A stretch of DNA of 64,000 bases from Flavobacterium geliluteum. Its GTDB lineage: Bacteria > Bacteroidota > Bacteroidia > Flavobacteriales > Flavobacteriaceae. The notes below the pieces were generated by a model. The model was not told where the DNA came from. It was given only the letters and a program-made list of their open reading frames with translations, and did no database searches. Positions 36,605-45,354 of this stretch are shown here, piece by piece (the first letter of the stretch is position 1; the number at the start of each line of letters is the position of its first letter). The translations under genes were made by a program, and so were the position numbers. The stretch is taken from assembly GCF_017948595.1 (NCBI RefSeq), contig NZ_JAGFBV010000002.1:186001-250000 (forward strand), read 5' to 3'.

Positions 36605-39600
36605 CTAGGTAAAACCTGTTGTAGCTGCTCCTTCAAGTTCTACTGTCTCATCCGACTCTAAAACACGATCTGTTAATGCTCTTACAGGAATAGTAACCGA
36701 ATTGGATCCTGCTGGAATAGTTGCCGTTCCTGTTAAAGTGGAATAATCCACACCGTCATCCGTTGTCCCTCCAATATTATAATTAACTACCTGCGCAACT
36801 CCTGTAGTTATTCCTGAAGGCAAACTAATTACCAAATTGGTACTTGAACCTTCGCTAATACTACTAATCTCTGGTAAAATACTTAGCACTTTATTTGCTG
36901 GATTATTTCCTGTTTCATCCGTAATGGTAATTGTTGAAACATTATTTGATCCCCAAGTAAATCCATTAGTAGCAGCACCTGTTACAACAATCGTTTCATC
37001 TGATTCAAGAACCAAATCATTCAAAGTAGTAACATCCAGATTAACTGAATTTGCTCCTGCAGGAATTGTTACTTTACCCGTTAAACTTCCAAAATCTGAA
37101 TCTTTTGAGGCTGTACCTCCTATTGCATAATTTACAATGAGACTATTGTCTGTCGTTATTCCATTTGGTAAGCTTATTATTAATGAAGTACTATTTCCCT
37201 CAGAAACATTCATTGTAGCTGGTAAAATACTCAATACTTTATTAGCTGGATTGTTGCCTGTTTCATCTGTAATAGTGACAGTCGCAACATTTCTCACACC
37301 CCAAGTAAAACTAGATGTCTCTGCACCTGTAAATACTATGGTTTCTGGAGATTCAATTGCACCGTCATTCAAAGCCTCAACAGGAATGGTGAAAGAACCA
37401 GAACCAGCTGGAATTATTACCGTACCAGTTAAAGGTCTAAAATCTGATATTCCTGCTGTACCACTTAATGTGTAATTTACATTCAGATCTTGAGCTGTCG
37501 TGATTCCTGTTGGTAAACTTACTGTCAAATTAGTAGTAGCACCTTCAGCTACGGTAGCTGTAGTGGGAATAATACTCAATACTTTATTTGCTGGATTGTT
37601 TCCTGTAGCATCTGTAATAGTTACAATAGCAGTATTTGCAGCAACATTCCACGTAAAGCTTGGAGTAGTTCCTCCAGTTAGAATTACGGTTTCATCAGTC
37701 TCTATGACACCATCTGCTAAAGTTGATATACTAATTGTTGCTGAATTTTGACCTGCTCCAATAGTTACAGTTCCGTTCAACAACCTATAATCTGAAGCGC
37801 TCAGAGCTGTTCCCGATATTGTATAATTAACAGCTAAGGCAACTGCCGTACTTACTCCTGTTGGCAAACTTACGGTAATTGTACTGAGACCACCTTCGAG
37901 TACACTTGTTGTTATAGGAGAGAAACTCAAAACCTTATTAGCAGGATCATCTACATTTTTAATTGTCACTGTAGAAGTATTAACAGATGGGTTCCATGTA
38001 AATCCTGAAGTAATAGCACCCGTTACTACAATAGTTTCATCAGATTCAATTGCTGAATCAGTTAAAGCCGCTACGTTTATTGTAGCAGAACTAGAACCTG
38101 CGGGAATCGTTACAGAACCTGTCAAGGCAGTAAAATCAGTTCCACTTGTAGCAGTACCAGAAACTGTATAATTTACAATCAATGGATTAGCTGTTATAAT
38201 ACTATTTGGTAAACTCACTGTCAAAGTAGTAGCCATACCCTCGTCCACATTAACCGTATCTGGTGTAATAGTCAACACCTTATTAGCAGGATTATTTCCT
38301 GTAGCATCATTTATTGTTACTGTAGAAACATTATTTATACCCCAAGTATATCCATTGGTGGTAGCTCCAGTTAATACTACCGTTTCGTTTGATTCCAGAA
38401 TGTTATCCGTTAAACCTGATACATTAAGCGTAGCCGAATTTTGACCAGCTGCAATGGTTACAGTTCCGCTCAATGCTGCATAATCTGTAGTACCAGTTGC
38501 TGTTCCCGAAACCGTGTAATTTACTAATAATAAACTTGATACTGTAATTCCTGTTGGCAAACTGACCGTCAAATTAGTACTAGTACCTTCGACTACATTT
38601 GTTGTAGTTGGCAAAATACTTAGTACTTTATTGGCAGGATTATTTCCTGTAGCATCCGTAAGCGTTACCGTTGCACTATTAGCAGAAGCATTCCATGTAA
38701 ATCCTGGAGTAACTCCTTCTGTTAAAATTACAGTTTCGTCTGATTCAATAACACCATCTGTTAAAGCAGAAACATTAATGGTTCCAGAATTTTGCCCTGC
38801 TCCAATAGTTACCGTTCCACTCAATGCTGTATAATCGGACCCACTTGTAGCGGTTCCTGAAACTGTATAATTGACAACAACAGCAGTAGCAGTAGTAATA
38901 CCTGTTGGTAGACTTACTGTTATCAAACTACTACTTCCTTCAGCAGTACTTATGGTTATTGGAGAAAAACTCAATACCTTACTAGCTGGGTCGTCTACAT
39001 TCGTAATTGTTACTGTTGAAATGTTGTTAGTCGGACTCCATGTAAATCCGGCTGTTGTAGCTCCTGTAACCACAAGTGTTTCATCAGATTCGATTGCCGA
39101 ATCACTTAAAGCAGCAATCGTTATTGTAGCCGAACCAGAACCAGCAGGAATTGTTACACTTCCCGTTAAAGCAGTATAATCTGTAGCGCTTGTAGCTGTT
39201 CCTGCAATGGTATAATTGACAATAAGGGCAGCAGCGGTAGTTACTCCCGTTGGCAAACTTACCGTTAAGTCGGTACTAGTACCTTCATCAGTACTCACTG
39301 ATGTTGGATTTATGCTCAATACTCTGCTAGCAACACTAGTTACATCTGTTATTGTAACAGTAGAGCTACTGGCAGATGGGCTCCAAGTAAAACCAGCTGT
39401 TGTAGCTCCTGTTACAGTAACCGTTTCACTTGACTCTATAATGCTATCGCTTGAAGATGAAACATTAATAGTAGCTGATCCTTGTCCTGCTGGAATTGTT
39501 ACACTTCCTGTTAAGGCAGTATAATCGGTATCACTTGTAGCAGTGCCTCCTATAGTATAATTAACTAGCAATGCATTAGCAGTAGTTACCCCTGTTGGTA

Positions 39601-39664
39601 AACTCACAGTTAAAGCAGTATTACTTCCCTCTGCAACGTTTACTGTTGTTGGTGTAATACTCAA
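36605..39664 (-). CDS. Middle fragment of the disrupted adhesin (about nine Calx-beta repeats)
   Basis: This is 1,019 codons open from a TTG at 39664 to the TAG at 36605. The TTG is the Leu of the repeat motif VLSITP, there is no signal peptide, and no promoter space precedes it. It is therefore a continuation of the upstream fragment and not a separate gene. Confidence 0.7.
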   Translation of the reverse strand: MSITPTTVNVAEGSNTALTVSLPTGVTTANALLVNYTIGGTATSDTDYTALTGSVTIPAGQGSATINVSSSSDSIIESSETVTVTGATTAGFTWSPSASSSTVTITDVTSVASRVLSINPTSVSTDEGTSTDLTVSLPTGVTTAAALIVNYTIAGTATSATDYTALTGSVTIPAGSGSATITIAALSDSAIESDETLVVTGATTAGFTWSPTNNISTVTITNVDDPASKVLSFSPITISTAEGSSSLITVSLPTGITTATAVVVNYTVSGTATSGSDYTALSGTVTIGAGQNSGTINVSALTDGVIESDETVILTEGVTPGFTWNASANSATVTLTDATGNNPANKVLSILPTTTNVVEGTSTNLTVSLPTGITVSSLLLVNYTVSGTATGTTDYAALSGTVTIAAGQNSATLNVSGLTDNILESNETVVLTGATTNGYTWGINNVSTVTINDATGNNPANKVLTITPDTVNVDEGMATTLTVSLPNSIITANPLIVNYTVSGTATSGTDFTALTGSVTIPAGSSSATINVAALTDSAIESDETIVVTGAITSGFTWNPSVNTSTVTIKNVDDPANKVLSFSPITTSVLEGGLSTITVSLPTGVSTAVALAVNYTISGTALSASDYRLLNGTVTIGAGQNSATISISTLADGVIETDETVILTGGTTPSFTWNVAANTAIVTITDATGNNPANKVLSIIPTTATVAEGATTNLTVSLPTGITTAQDLNVNYTLSGTAGISDFRPLTGTVIIPAGSGSFTIPVEALNDGAIESPETIVFTGAETSSFTWGVRNVATVTITDETGNNPANKVLSILPATMNVSEGNSTSLIISLPNGITTDNSLIVNYAIGGTASKDSDFGSLTGKVTIPAGANSVNLDVTTLNDLVLESDETIVVTGAATNGFTWGSNNVSTITITDETGNNPANKVLSILPEISSISEGSSTNLVISLPSGITTGVAQVVNYNIGGTTDDGVDYSTLTGTATIPAGSNSVTIPVRALTDRVLESDETVELEGAATTGFT

Positions 39665-42600
39665 TACTTTTTATTAGCTGCACTAGTTACATCAGTTATT
39701 GTTACTGTGGATGAACTCGCTGAAGGACTCCAAGTAAAACCAGATGTTGTACCGCCTGTAACTACAACTGTCTCGTCAGATTCTATAATTCCGTCGGTTA
39801 AGGCTGATACATTAATTGTGGCAGACCCTTGTCCAACAGGAATGGTTACACTTCCTGACAATGCGGTATAATCTGTAGCACTAGTTGCTGTTCCTGAAAC
39901 TATATAATTAACAACAATTGAAGTAGCAGTAGTAATACCAGTTGGTAAACTTACCGTTAAAACAGTAGCTGTTCCTTCAGCTGTACTTACCGTTGCTGGC
40001 GTGATACTTAATACTTTATTCGCTGCATTAGTTACATCTGTTATTGTGATTGTTGCAATATTTGCAGATGGATTCCATGTAAATCCTGCTGTTGTTGCAC
40101 CTGTAATTATTACTGTTTCACTAGATTCAATTAAACTATCCGCTGAAGCTGCTAATGTTATAGTGGCAGAACCCTGCCCAGCTGGAATTGTTACACTTCC
40201 TGTCAAAGCCGTATAATCTGTACCACTAATAGCAGTTCCTGATACCGTATAATTAACAGCAAGAGCATTAGCTGTTGTTACTCCTGTTGGCAAACTAATG
40301 GTTAAAATAGTATTACTTCCTTCTGCAACATCTACAGTTGATGGTGTAATGCTTAATACCTTACTTGCTGGATCACTTACGTCTGTGATGGTTACAGTAG
40401 CGGTATTTGCTGAAACATTCCAAGTAAAACCTGTTAAAGGAGTAGCTGTAATTGTTCCACCAGTAAGAATTACTGTTTCGTTGGATTCTATTGCCCCATC
40501 TGTCAAAGCCGACATATTAATTGTAATCGAATTTTGTCCTGCTGGAATTGTTACACTTCCAGTCAAAGCAGTATAATCAGTTCCACTGGTAGCAGTACCT
40601 GTCACAGTATAATCTGCCGTAATCGGAGAAGTACTTGTTATTCCAGTTGGTAAACTTACTGTTAAAACTGTCGTTGTTCCTTCTGCTGTACTTACAGTAG
40701 TTGGGCTAAAACTTAATGTTTTGTTTGCTGGACTTGTTACATCGGTAATTGTGACTGTTGAATTACTTGCAGAAGCATTCCATGTAAATCCTGACGTCGT
40801 ACCACCTGTTAATATTACCGTTTCATCTGGTTCTATTGAGATATCGCTTAAACTAGCAACCGTAATAGTGGTAGAACCTGATCCTGCGGGTATAATTACC
40901 GTACCGCTCAAAGCGTTATAGTCTGTAGCGCTTGTCGCCGTTCCTGATATCGTATAACTTACAGTTAGCGGACTTGCTACAATGACCCCTGTAGGCAAAC
41001 TAATTGTTAAAGTTGTGCTGCCTCCTTCTACAATGCTTACTGTTGCAGGTGTTATACTCAACACTTTACTTGCTGCATTACTTACATCTGTAATAGTTAC
41101 TGTAGCTACATCGCTGCTTCCCCAAGTATAACCAGCAGTTGTACCTCCTGTTACAATTACCGTTTCGTTTGCCTCTATCAAACTATCCGTTAGAGCAGCT
41201 ACTGTTATCGTCGCTGAACCGGAACCAGCTGGAATCGTTACGGATCCTGTTAAAGCGGTATAGTCTGTAACACTTGTAGCCGTTCCTGATACTGTATAAC
41301 TCACCACAAGCGGACTTGCAACAGTTATACCTGTAGGCAGACTTACTGTTAAAGTAGTAGGACTTCCCTCGGCAACACTTACCGCAGTAGGGGTAATATT
41401 TAGTATCTTACTTGCTGCACTCGTGACATCCGTAATGGTAATTGTACTTGTATTTGCTGAGCTACTCCATGTAAATCCAGTTAAAGGGCTTCCTGTTATA
41501 GCTCCTCCTGTCAAGATAATCGTCTCATTCGGTTCTATAATACTATCGGTCAAAGGTGTTACAGCTATTGATACAGAATTTTGTCCTGCAACTATAGTAC
41601 CTGTACCACTTAAAGCAGTAAAATCACTGCCGCTACTTGCCGTACCACTAACTGCATAATTGAATGTAATATCATTCACTGCCGTAATACCTGATGGTAA
41701 ACTTACTACAACCGAAGTAGCTGTACCTTCTGGTGTGCTGATGGTTGTGGGTACAAAACTTAAAAACTTATCTGATGCTGGATTTGCATCTGTTATGGTT
41801 ACGGTAGTGGTTTTATTTGCTGCTACAGTAGTCCATTCTGAACCTTCTATAGATGTAACTGTCGTTCCTGTTAGAGTAATAGTTTCATTTGTTTCTAAAA
41901 CATTATCAGACAATGCCGCCACATTTATATCTACTGAATTTTGACCTGCAGGAATTGTTACAGAACCAGAAAGTGTGGTGCAATCTGTACCATTTATACC
42001 TGTTCCTGTTATAGTGTAATCAGCAATTGTATTGGTGACCAAAGTGATCCCTGTAGGAAAGCCTACTTTGATAATTTGAGTTGAACCTTCAGCAACAGTT
42101 GCAGTAGCTGGAGTAATACTCAATGCGATAGTGGCTGGATTAGTATTGGTTGCCAATGTAAAAAAATCTCCAGTATTGAAGTTAATATCACATGCCAAAT
42201 AAGCTATTGAACCTACAGTATAAGTAGTCAGAGGAATGTATTCGTCTCCTGCATCAAAAGTTGGATTGGTTGAACGAACCAAATAAACTTTTCCACTAGC
42301 TCCTATTGTCGAAGGAACTGCAAATTTAACGATCCCTACATTTCCTGTTTCCTGAATTTTCCAAATTCTTGTGTAGCGAGTGTCTACTCCATGACCATTA
42401 GTCGTAGGAGTACTAAAAGTAGCCGCTGCACCATCATCTCCCCAAACCATAAAGTTTTTATCCGATCCAAAAGCAGCAGTATTACCTGCATTGGTCGGTT
42501 CTATGGTTGTCAAACCTATCGTTACCTGAAAACCTGTGTTTACAGATTGACTTTCTTTTTGGTTTAGACTACTTAAATCGTCTCTACCAATACCTGCTAT

Positions 42601-43458
42601 ATTTTTTCCGTACGCAGCATTAGCAGTCGCATTCCATATAATACCAGAACCAGAATCTAAATAATTCTGTGCTACTGTTTGATCTAAACTTACTCCATAT
42701 TTTATTCCCAGATAAGAGTTCACGCGTTGTTTCTCAGCAAGCGTCAACTCTCTTTCATAGGCAATAACCTCTTGCATAAGACCATTAAATTCTTCTGGCT
42801 GTGACCCTAATATAGCACCTTGTGCTGTTTGTATAAAATCAGGATTAGGAGTTGTTGACGCATTTTTACCATCAAGAGATAATATTCCGGAACCTGTAAC
42901 ATTATAGCGCCAAGAAAACCCTTGTATGTGAGTTTTTCCTGCGGTCATTGGGATACTAGGAGCATTAGGCCAATCTCCATCATACCAATAAGGATTCCCC
43001 CCAGTTGCACCCATAACTGGAGTATTTGCAGTTCCTGGAGCTGCTAATGTGGTTGAACCTCCAAATCCAAAAGTATCTTGAGCACCTGCCACACTTGTTT
43101 TATTAAGAACTACATGAAGGGTTCCGTTAAGATTATCAGCCGTAAAGGGAGCATTTGTTACTACTCTACTTCGCAAAAATTTATTTGTAACAAAATTAAT
43201 AGCGGGATGAAAATTATAAACTGCTGCTGCTGCTGTAAGTGTAGGTTGAGCAGTAGCATTTGTTTGATCAAAATTATTAGGGGTAGCAATTCCTGATTGA
43301 TCTGCCCAATTGCTTACATTGGTTCCCGAGGTTGTAATACCCACTTCTGGTTTTAGCCAAATACGTAAATTAGCACTTACACCTCCGGGAGCCGTTTGGG
43401 AAAATCCCGCCATGCTACATTGTAGCAAGAATATGATAATTCGTAATTTTAATTTCAT
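39661..43458 (-). CDS. N-terminal fragment of the disrupted adhesin (signal peptide, N-terminal module, seven Calx-beta repeats)
   Basis: This is the 1,265-aa piece with the native ATG and signal peptide. It ends ANKKY-stop, where intact repeats read NKVLSITP. If translated alone it would be exported by Sec but lack the CHU_C domain needed for T9SS passage, so it would probably stay periplasmic and be degraded. Confidence 0.8.
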   Translation of the reverse strand: MKLKLRIIIFLLQCSMAGFSQTAPGGVSANLRIWLKPEVGITTSGTNVSNWADQSGIATPNNFDQTNATAQPTLTAAAAVYNFHPAINFVTNKFLRSRVVTNAPFTADNLNGTLHVVLNKTSVAGAQDTFGFGGSTTLAAPGTANTPVMGATGGNPYWYDGDWPNAPSIPMTAGKTHIQGFSWRYNVTGSGILSLDGKNASTTPNPDFIQTAQGAILGSQPEEFNGLMQEVIAYERELTLAEKQRVNSYLGIKYGVSLDQTVAQNYLDSGSGIIWNATANAAYGKNIAGIGRDDLSSLNQKESQSVNTGFQVTIGLTTIEPTNAGNTAAFGSDKNFMVWGDDGAAATFSTPTTNGHGVDTRYTRIWKIQETGNVGIVKFAVPSTIGASGKVYLVRSTNPTFDAGDEYIPLTTYTVGSIAYLACDINFNTGDFFTLATNTNPATIALSITPATATVAEGSTQIIKVGFPTGITLVTNTIADYTITGTGINGTDCTTLSGSVTIPAGQNSVDINVAALSDNVLETNETITLTGTTVTSIEGSEWTTVAANKTTTVTITDANPASDKFLSFVPTTISTPEGTATSVVVSLPSGITAVNDITFNYAVSGTASSGSDFTALSGTGTIVAGQNSVSIAVTPLTDSIIEPNETIILTGGAITGSPLTGFTWSSSANTSTITITDVTSAASKILNITPTAVSVAEGSPTTLTVSLPTGITVASPLVVSYTVSGTATSVTDYTALTGSVTIPAGSGSATITVAALTDSLIEANETVIVTGGTTAGYTWGSSDVATVTITDVSNAASKVLSITPATVSIVEGGSTTLTISLPTGVIVASPLTVSYTISGTATSATDYNALSGTVIIPAGSGSTTITVASLSDISIEPDETVILTGGTTSGFTWNASASNSTVTITDVTSPANKTLSFSPTTVSTAEGTTTVLTVSLPTGITSTSPITADYTVTGTATSGTDYTALTGSVTIPAGQNSITINMSALTDGAIESNETVILTGGTITATPLTGFTWNVSANTATVTITDVSDPASKVLSITPSTVDVAEGSNTILTISLPTGVTTANALAVNYTVSGTAISGTDYTALTGSVTIPAGQGSATITLAASADSLIESSETVIITGATTAGFTWNPSANIATITITDVTNAANKVLSITPATVSTAEGTATVLTVSLPTGITTATSIVVNYIVSGTATSATDYTALSGSVTIPVGQGSATINVSALTDGIIESDETVVVTGGTTSGFTWSPSASSSTVTITDVTSAANKKY

Positions 43459-44257
43459 ATTTATTGGTTTTTAAAATTTAATGATTAGTAATTATTTTGT
43501 TATGCTTTCTTAGCTATAAAATTTAGATATTGCCTTATCTCAACTTCTTGTCTTATTAATTGTTTATCAATTTTTGTCCTTAATATTATAATGCTCAAAT
43601 CCCAAAACAAAAAAGAGCTTTTAGCATTTTAAATTCAATTATATATAAGAAACAAATCAGAATAAAATCATAATTTTTATATGTGAACAAATTTCTCCTC
43701 TCCAATCATTCACAAATCAAAATAGTCAATATATTAAAGACATAACGATCATTTAAAGCAAAGGTAAATACAATAAAACCAATAGTTTGTAGAAAAAAAA
43801 CAGTTTTTAGTAGAATTAATTCTACAAAAAACCGTTACTTTTTTCTTAAAAAAATGTAAGAAATATTTGGAGTGAAATTTTAAATTTTTATAATTGCAAC
43901 TCGAATAACAGTAAAATAAGATTACGAGCTTTATTACCTTGCTTAAAAAAGCATGGCAAACACAATAGAGAAAAATCTAGAGAAAAAATCAGGAAGACTT
44001 ATTGTAAAAAATTTATACCTATATATAAGAGAGAAAATATTCTTAGTTTGCTATTTGGTATCTTATAATCACAGCACGATAAAGCAAACTAACAAATTGG
44101 CCTAAAAGAATAAAGCCCAAGTACTTTAATTGCAATAAAAAAATTAGAAAAGTGAATTTTATATGACTCTAAAAAAGAAATTAGAATCATGACTTTACAA
44201 ATTAGATCTAGGTAAAACGGGGATAATCGAGAAATAAGAAAGTTGTTTTGCTTCAAG
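43459..44257. other. 800-bp intergenic region upstream of the giant adhesin
   Basis: No gene seen. It is strongly AT-rich and holds the predicted adhesin promoter and operator at 43759-43826, leaving a leader of nearly 300 nt before the ATG at 43458. A weak hairpin (CCTTGCTT / AAGCATGG) lies near 43936-43956. Confidence 0.5.
43759..43826 (-). promoter_or_regulatory. Predicted promoter and operator of the giant adhesin (GTAGAA-N4-TTCTAC palindrome)
   Basis: Minus-strand TACCTTTG (plus 43759-43766) fits the -7 box TAnnTTTG. Plus-strand half-site GTAGAA is at 43789-43794 and the perfect palindrome GTAGAATTAATTCTAC at 43810-43825. The flanks extend the dyad to 19 bp per arm with two mismatches. 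The -7 box to GTAG distance (22 bp between them) equals that at 18836-18904; half-site to palindrome is 21 bp here and 22 there. Function is inferred. Confidence 0.55.
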
Positions 44258-44884
44258 TTAATAAATATTCATCTTAAAGACATCGATAAGTTCTACCAAA
44301 GTACGTATTTTAAGTTTCTCGTACATTCTATTCTTATACGTGCTTACTGTAGACATCTGAATATTTAATTTATTTGCAATTTCGAGATTGCCATTACCAA
44401 TTACGAGTAATTCGGCAATTTCAAATTCTCTTTTTGACAAAACATCCAATGGGTTCATTTCTATTTTGTGCAGTGCTGCCTGAATTATTTTTTCGACAAT
44501 TTCAGCCGAAATATAACTGCCGCCTTCTAAAATAGTTTTTACGGCCGTTACTATTATTTTTTCACAAGACAGTTTATTTAAATAGCCGTGAGCACCTAAA
44601 AGAATATATTTGTAAGCACTTCGCTGATCATACGTTGAAAAGATTAAAATTTTAATATTAGGTTGTATTACTTTTATTTCAGCGAGTATTTCTCTACTTT
44701 TTCCTCCGGAAATATTAATTTCTAAAATTAAGAGGTCAAAAGTTTCTTGCTTTAAAAGCGTAATTGTTTCACAGAAACTTTCTGCATTTGAAATATTAAC
44801 ATCTTCGATCTGGTCTTTAAGAACCATACCAACCCCAATCCTTACAACCAGATGATCATCGACTATTAAAATTTTAAATGCCAT
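44258..44884 (-). CDS. Orphan NarL/LuxR-type response regulator with Glu at the phospho-acceptor site
   Basis: The 208-aa protein has a receiver domain with D9-D10 and a LuxR-type helix-turn-helix (about 142-205; LSKREFEIAELLVIGNGNLEI, TVSTYKNRMYEKLKI). At the phospho-acceptor position the sequence is FDLLILEINISGG, so Glu55 replaces the usual Asp and the following Pro is Ser. The Thr and Lys switch positions (FSTYD, GYLNK) remain. Glu can mimic phosphorylation in some regulators, so it may be constitutively active or respond to another signal. No kinase is adjacent. It is paralogous to the regulator at 16283-16939 and is the gene just upstream of the adhesin promoter, which it may control. 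Confidence 0.88.
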   Translation of the reverse strand: MAFKILIVDDHLVVRIGVGMVLKDQIEDVNISNAESFCETITLLKQETFDLLILEINISGGKSREILAEIKVIQPNIKILIFSTYDQRSAYKYILLGAHGYLNKLSCEKIIVTAVKTILEGGSYISAEIVEKIIQAALHKIEMNPLDVLSKREFEIAELLVIGNGNLEIANKLNIQMSTVSTYKNRMYEKLKIRTLVELIDVFKMNIY

Positions 44885-45354
44885 TTGTTAAGCTTATTTA
44901 AATTACTTAGTATTGAAAAAATTCCTTACATACTTTTAAAAATCAAAAGAAAATCATGCTTTAAAATTCTTCTAATATTCTAACAAAAAACAAATTATTT
45001 TACTTGAGGATAAAACAAAAAACCAATATTAATATTTAACATATAATGCTAAAGTACAAATTAAATGTTAAGACATCTTACAAAATAAAAAAAAATTAAC
45101 ATTATATCGTTGATACACAGATATTAATAGCTAAAAATAAATAATATTTCTTACAATTATTGTAATTTTAATAAAATAAAAGTGGGTAATACAATATTGT
45201 CTTACTAAAATGGGATTGCTCTTCTGTAATAATAATGAGTTAATTTTTGTACCAAATTACATTTGTGCATTCATAGACAACGAAAAAGCCATAGTAAATT
45301 CTTTAAAAAAGATAATAAAATTATAATATAATCATATTTTAGACTTTATTTTAA
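44885..45354. other. 470-bp AT-rich intergenic region
   Basis: No gene recognised. It contains a short perfect dyad TTACAATTATTGTAA (45151-45165) and ACAATATTGT (45191-45200), possible regulator sites upstream of the orphan regulator, but such dyads are easily formed by chance in AT-rich DNA. Confidence 0.4.

Larger units (their letters stand above)
35924..43458 (-). pseudogene. Giant Calx-beta repeat adhesin with type-B T9SS domain, disrupted by a frameshift and an in-frame stop
   Basis: Restoring two lesions gives one 2,510-aa protein. Its parts are a signal peptide (MKLKLRIIIFLLQCSMAGFS), an N-terminal 440-residue region resembling LamG/DUF8202-type modules (GVSANLRIWLKPEVGI, VNSYLGIKYGVSL), about 17 Calx-beta-like repeats of roughly 95 aa (VAEGxxTxLTVSLPTG, TDYTALTGSVTIPAG, IESDETVxxTG, GFTW), and a CHU_C tail (AVSANGDGINDYFAIGN, VDRWGVEVF, GFLVLKR). 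Lesion 1: an A-run is five long at 39668-39672, where sister repeats have three, shifting the frame. Lesion 2: TAG at 36605-36607 replaces the TGG of the conserved GFTW. The downstream fragments would have to start at TTG codons that encode Leu in sister repeats, so they are not independent genes. Sequencing error, real decay or reversible switching are all possible. Confidence 0.85.

Noticed and set aside
39661..39675. Programmed -1 frameshift at AAAAAG
   Set aside because: A -1 slip would rejoin the frame with one extra Lys, but the in-frame heptamer is T-AAA-AAG, a poor slippery site, and a TAG lies further downstream; expansion of the A-run is simpler. Not fully excluded.
36837..41944. 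Many plus-strand ORFs of 65-115 aa opposite the Calx-beta repeats
   Set aside because: They are antisense shadows that recur because the coding repeats recur (VIVTV/PAGIVTLPVKAV patterns).
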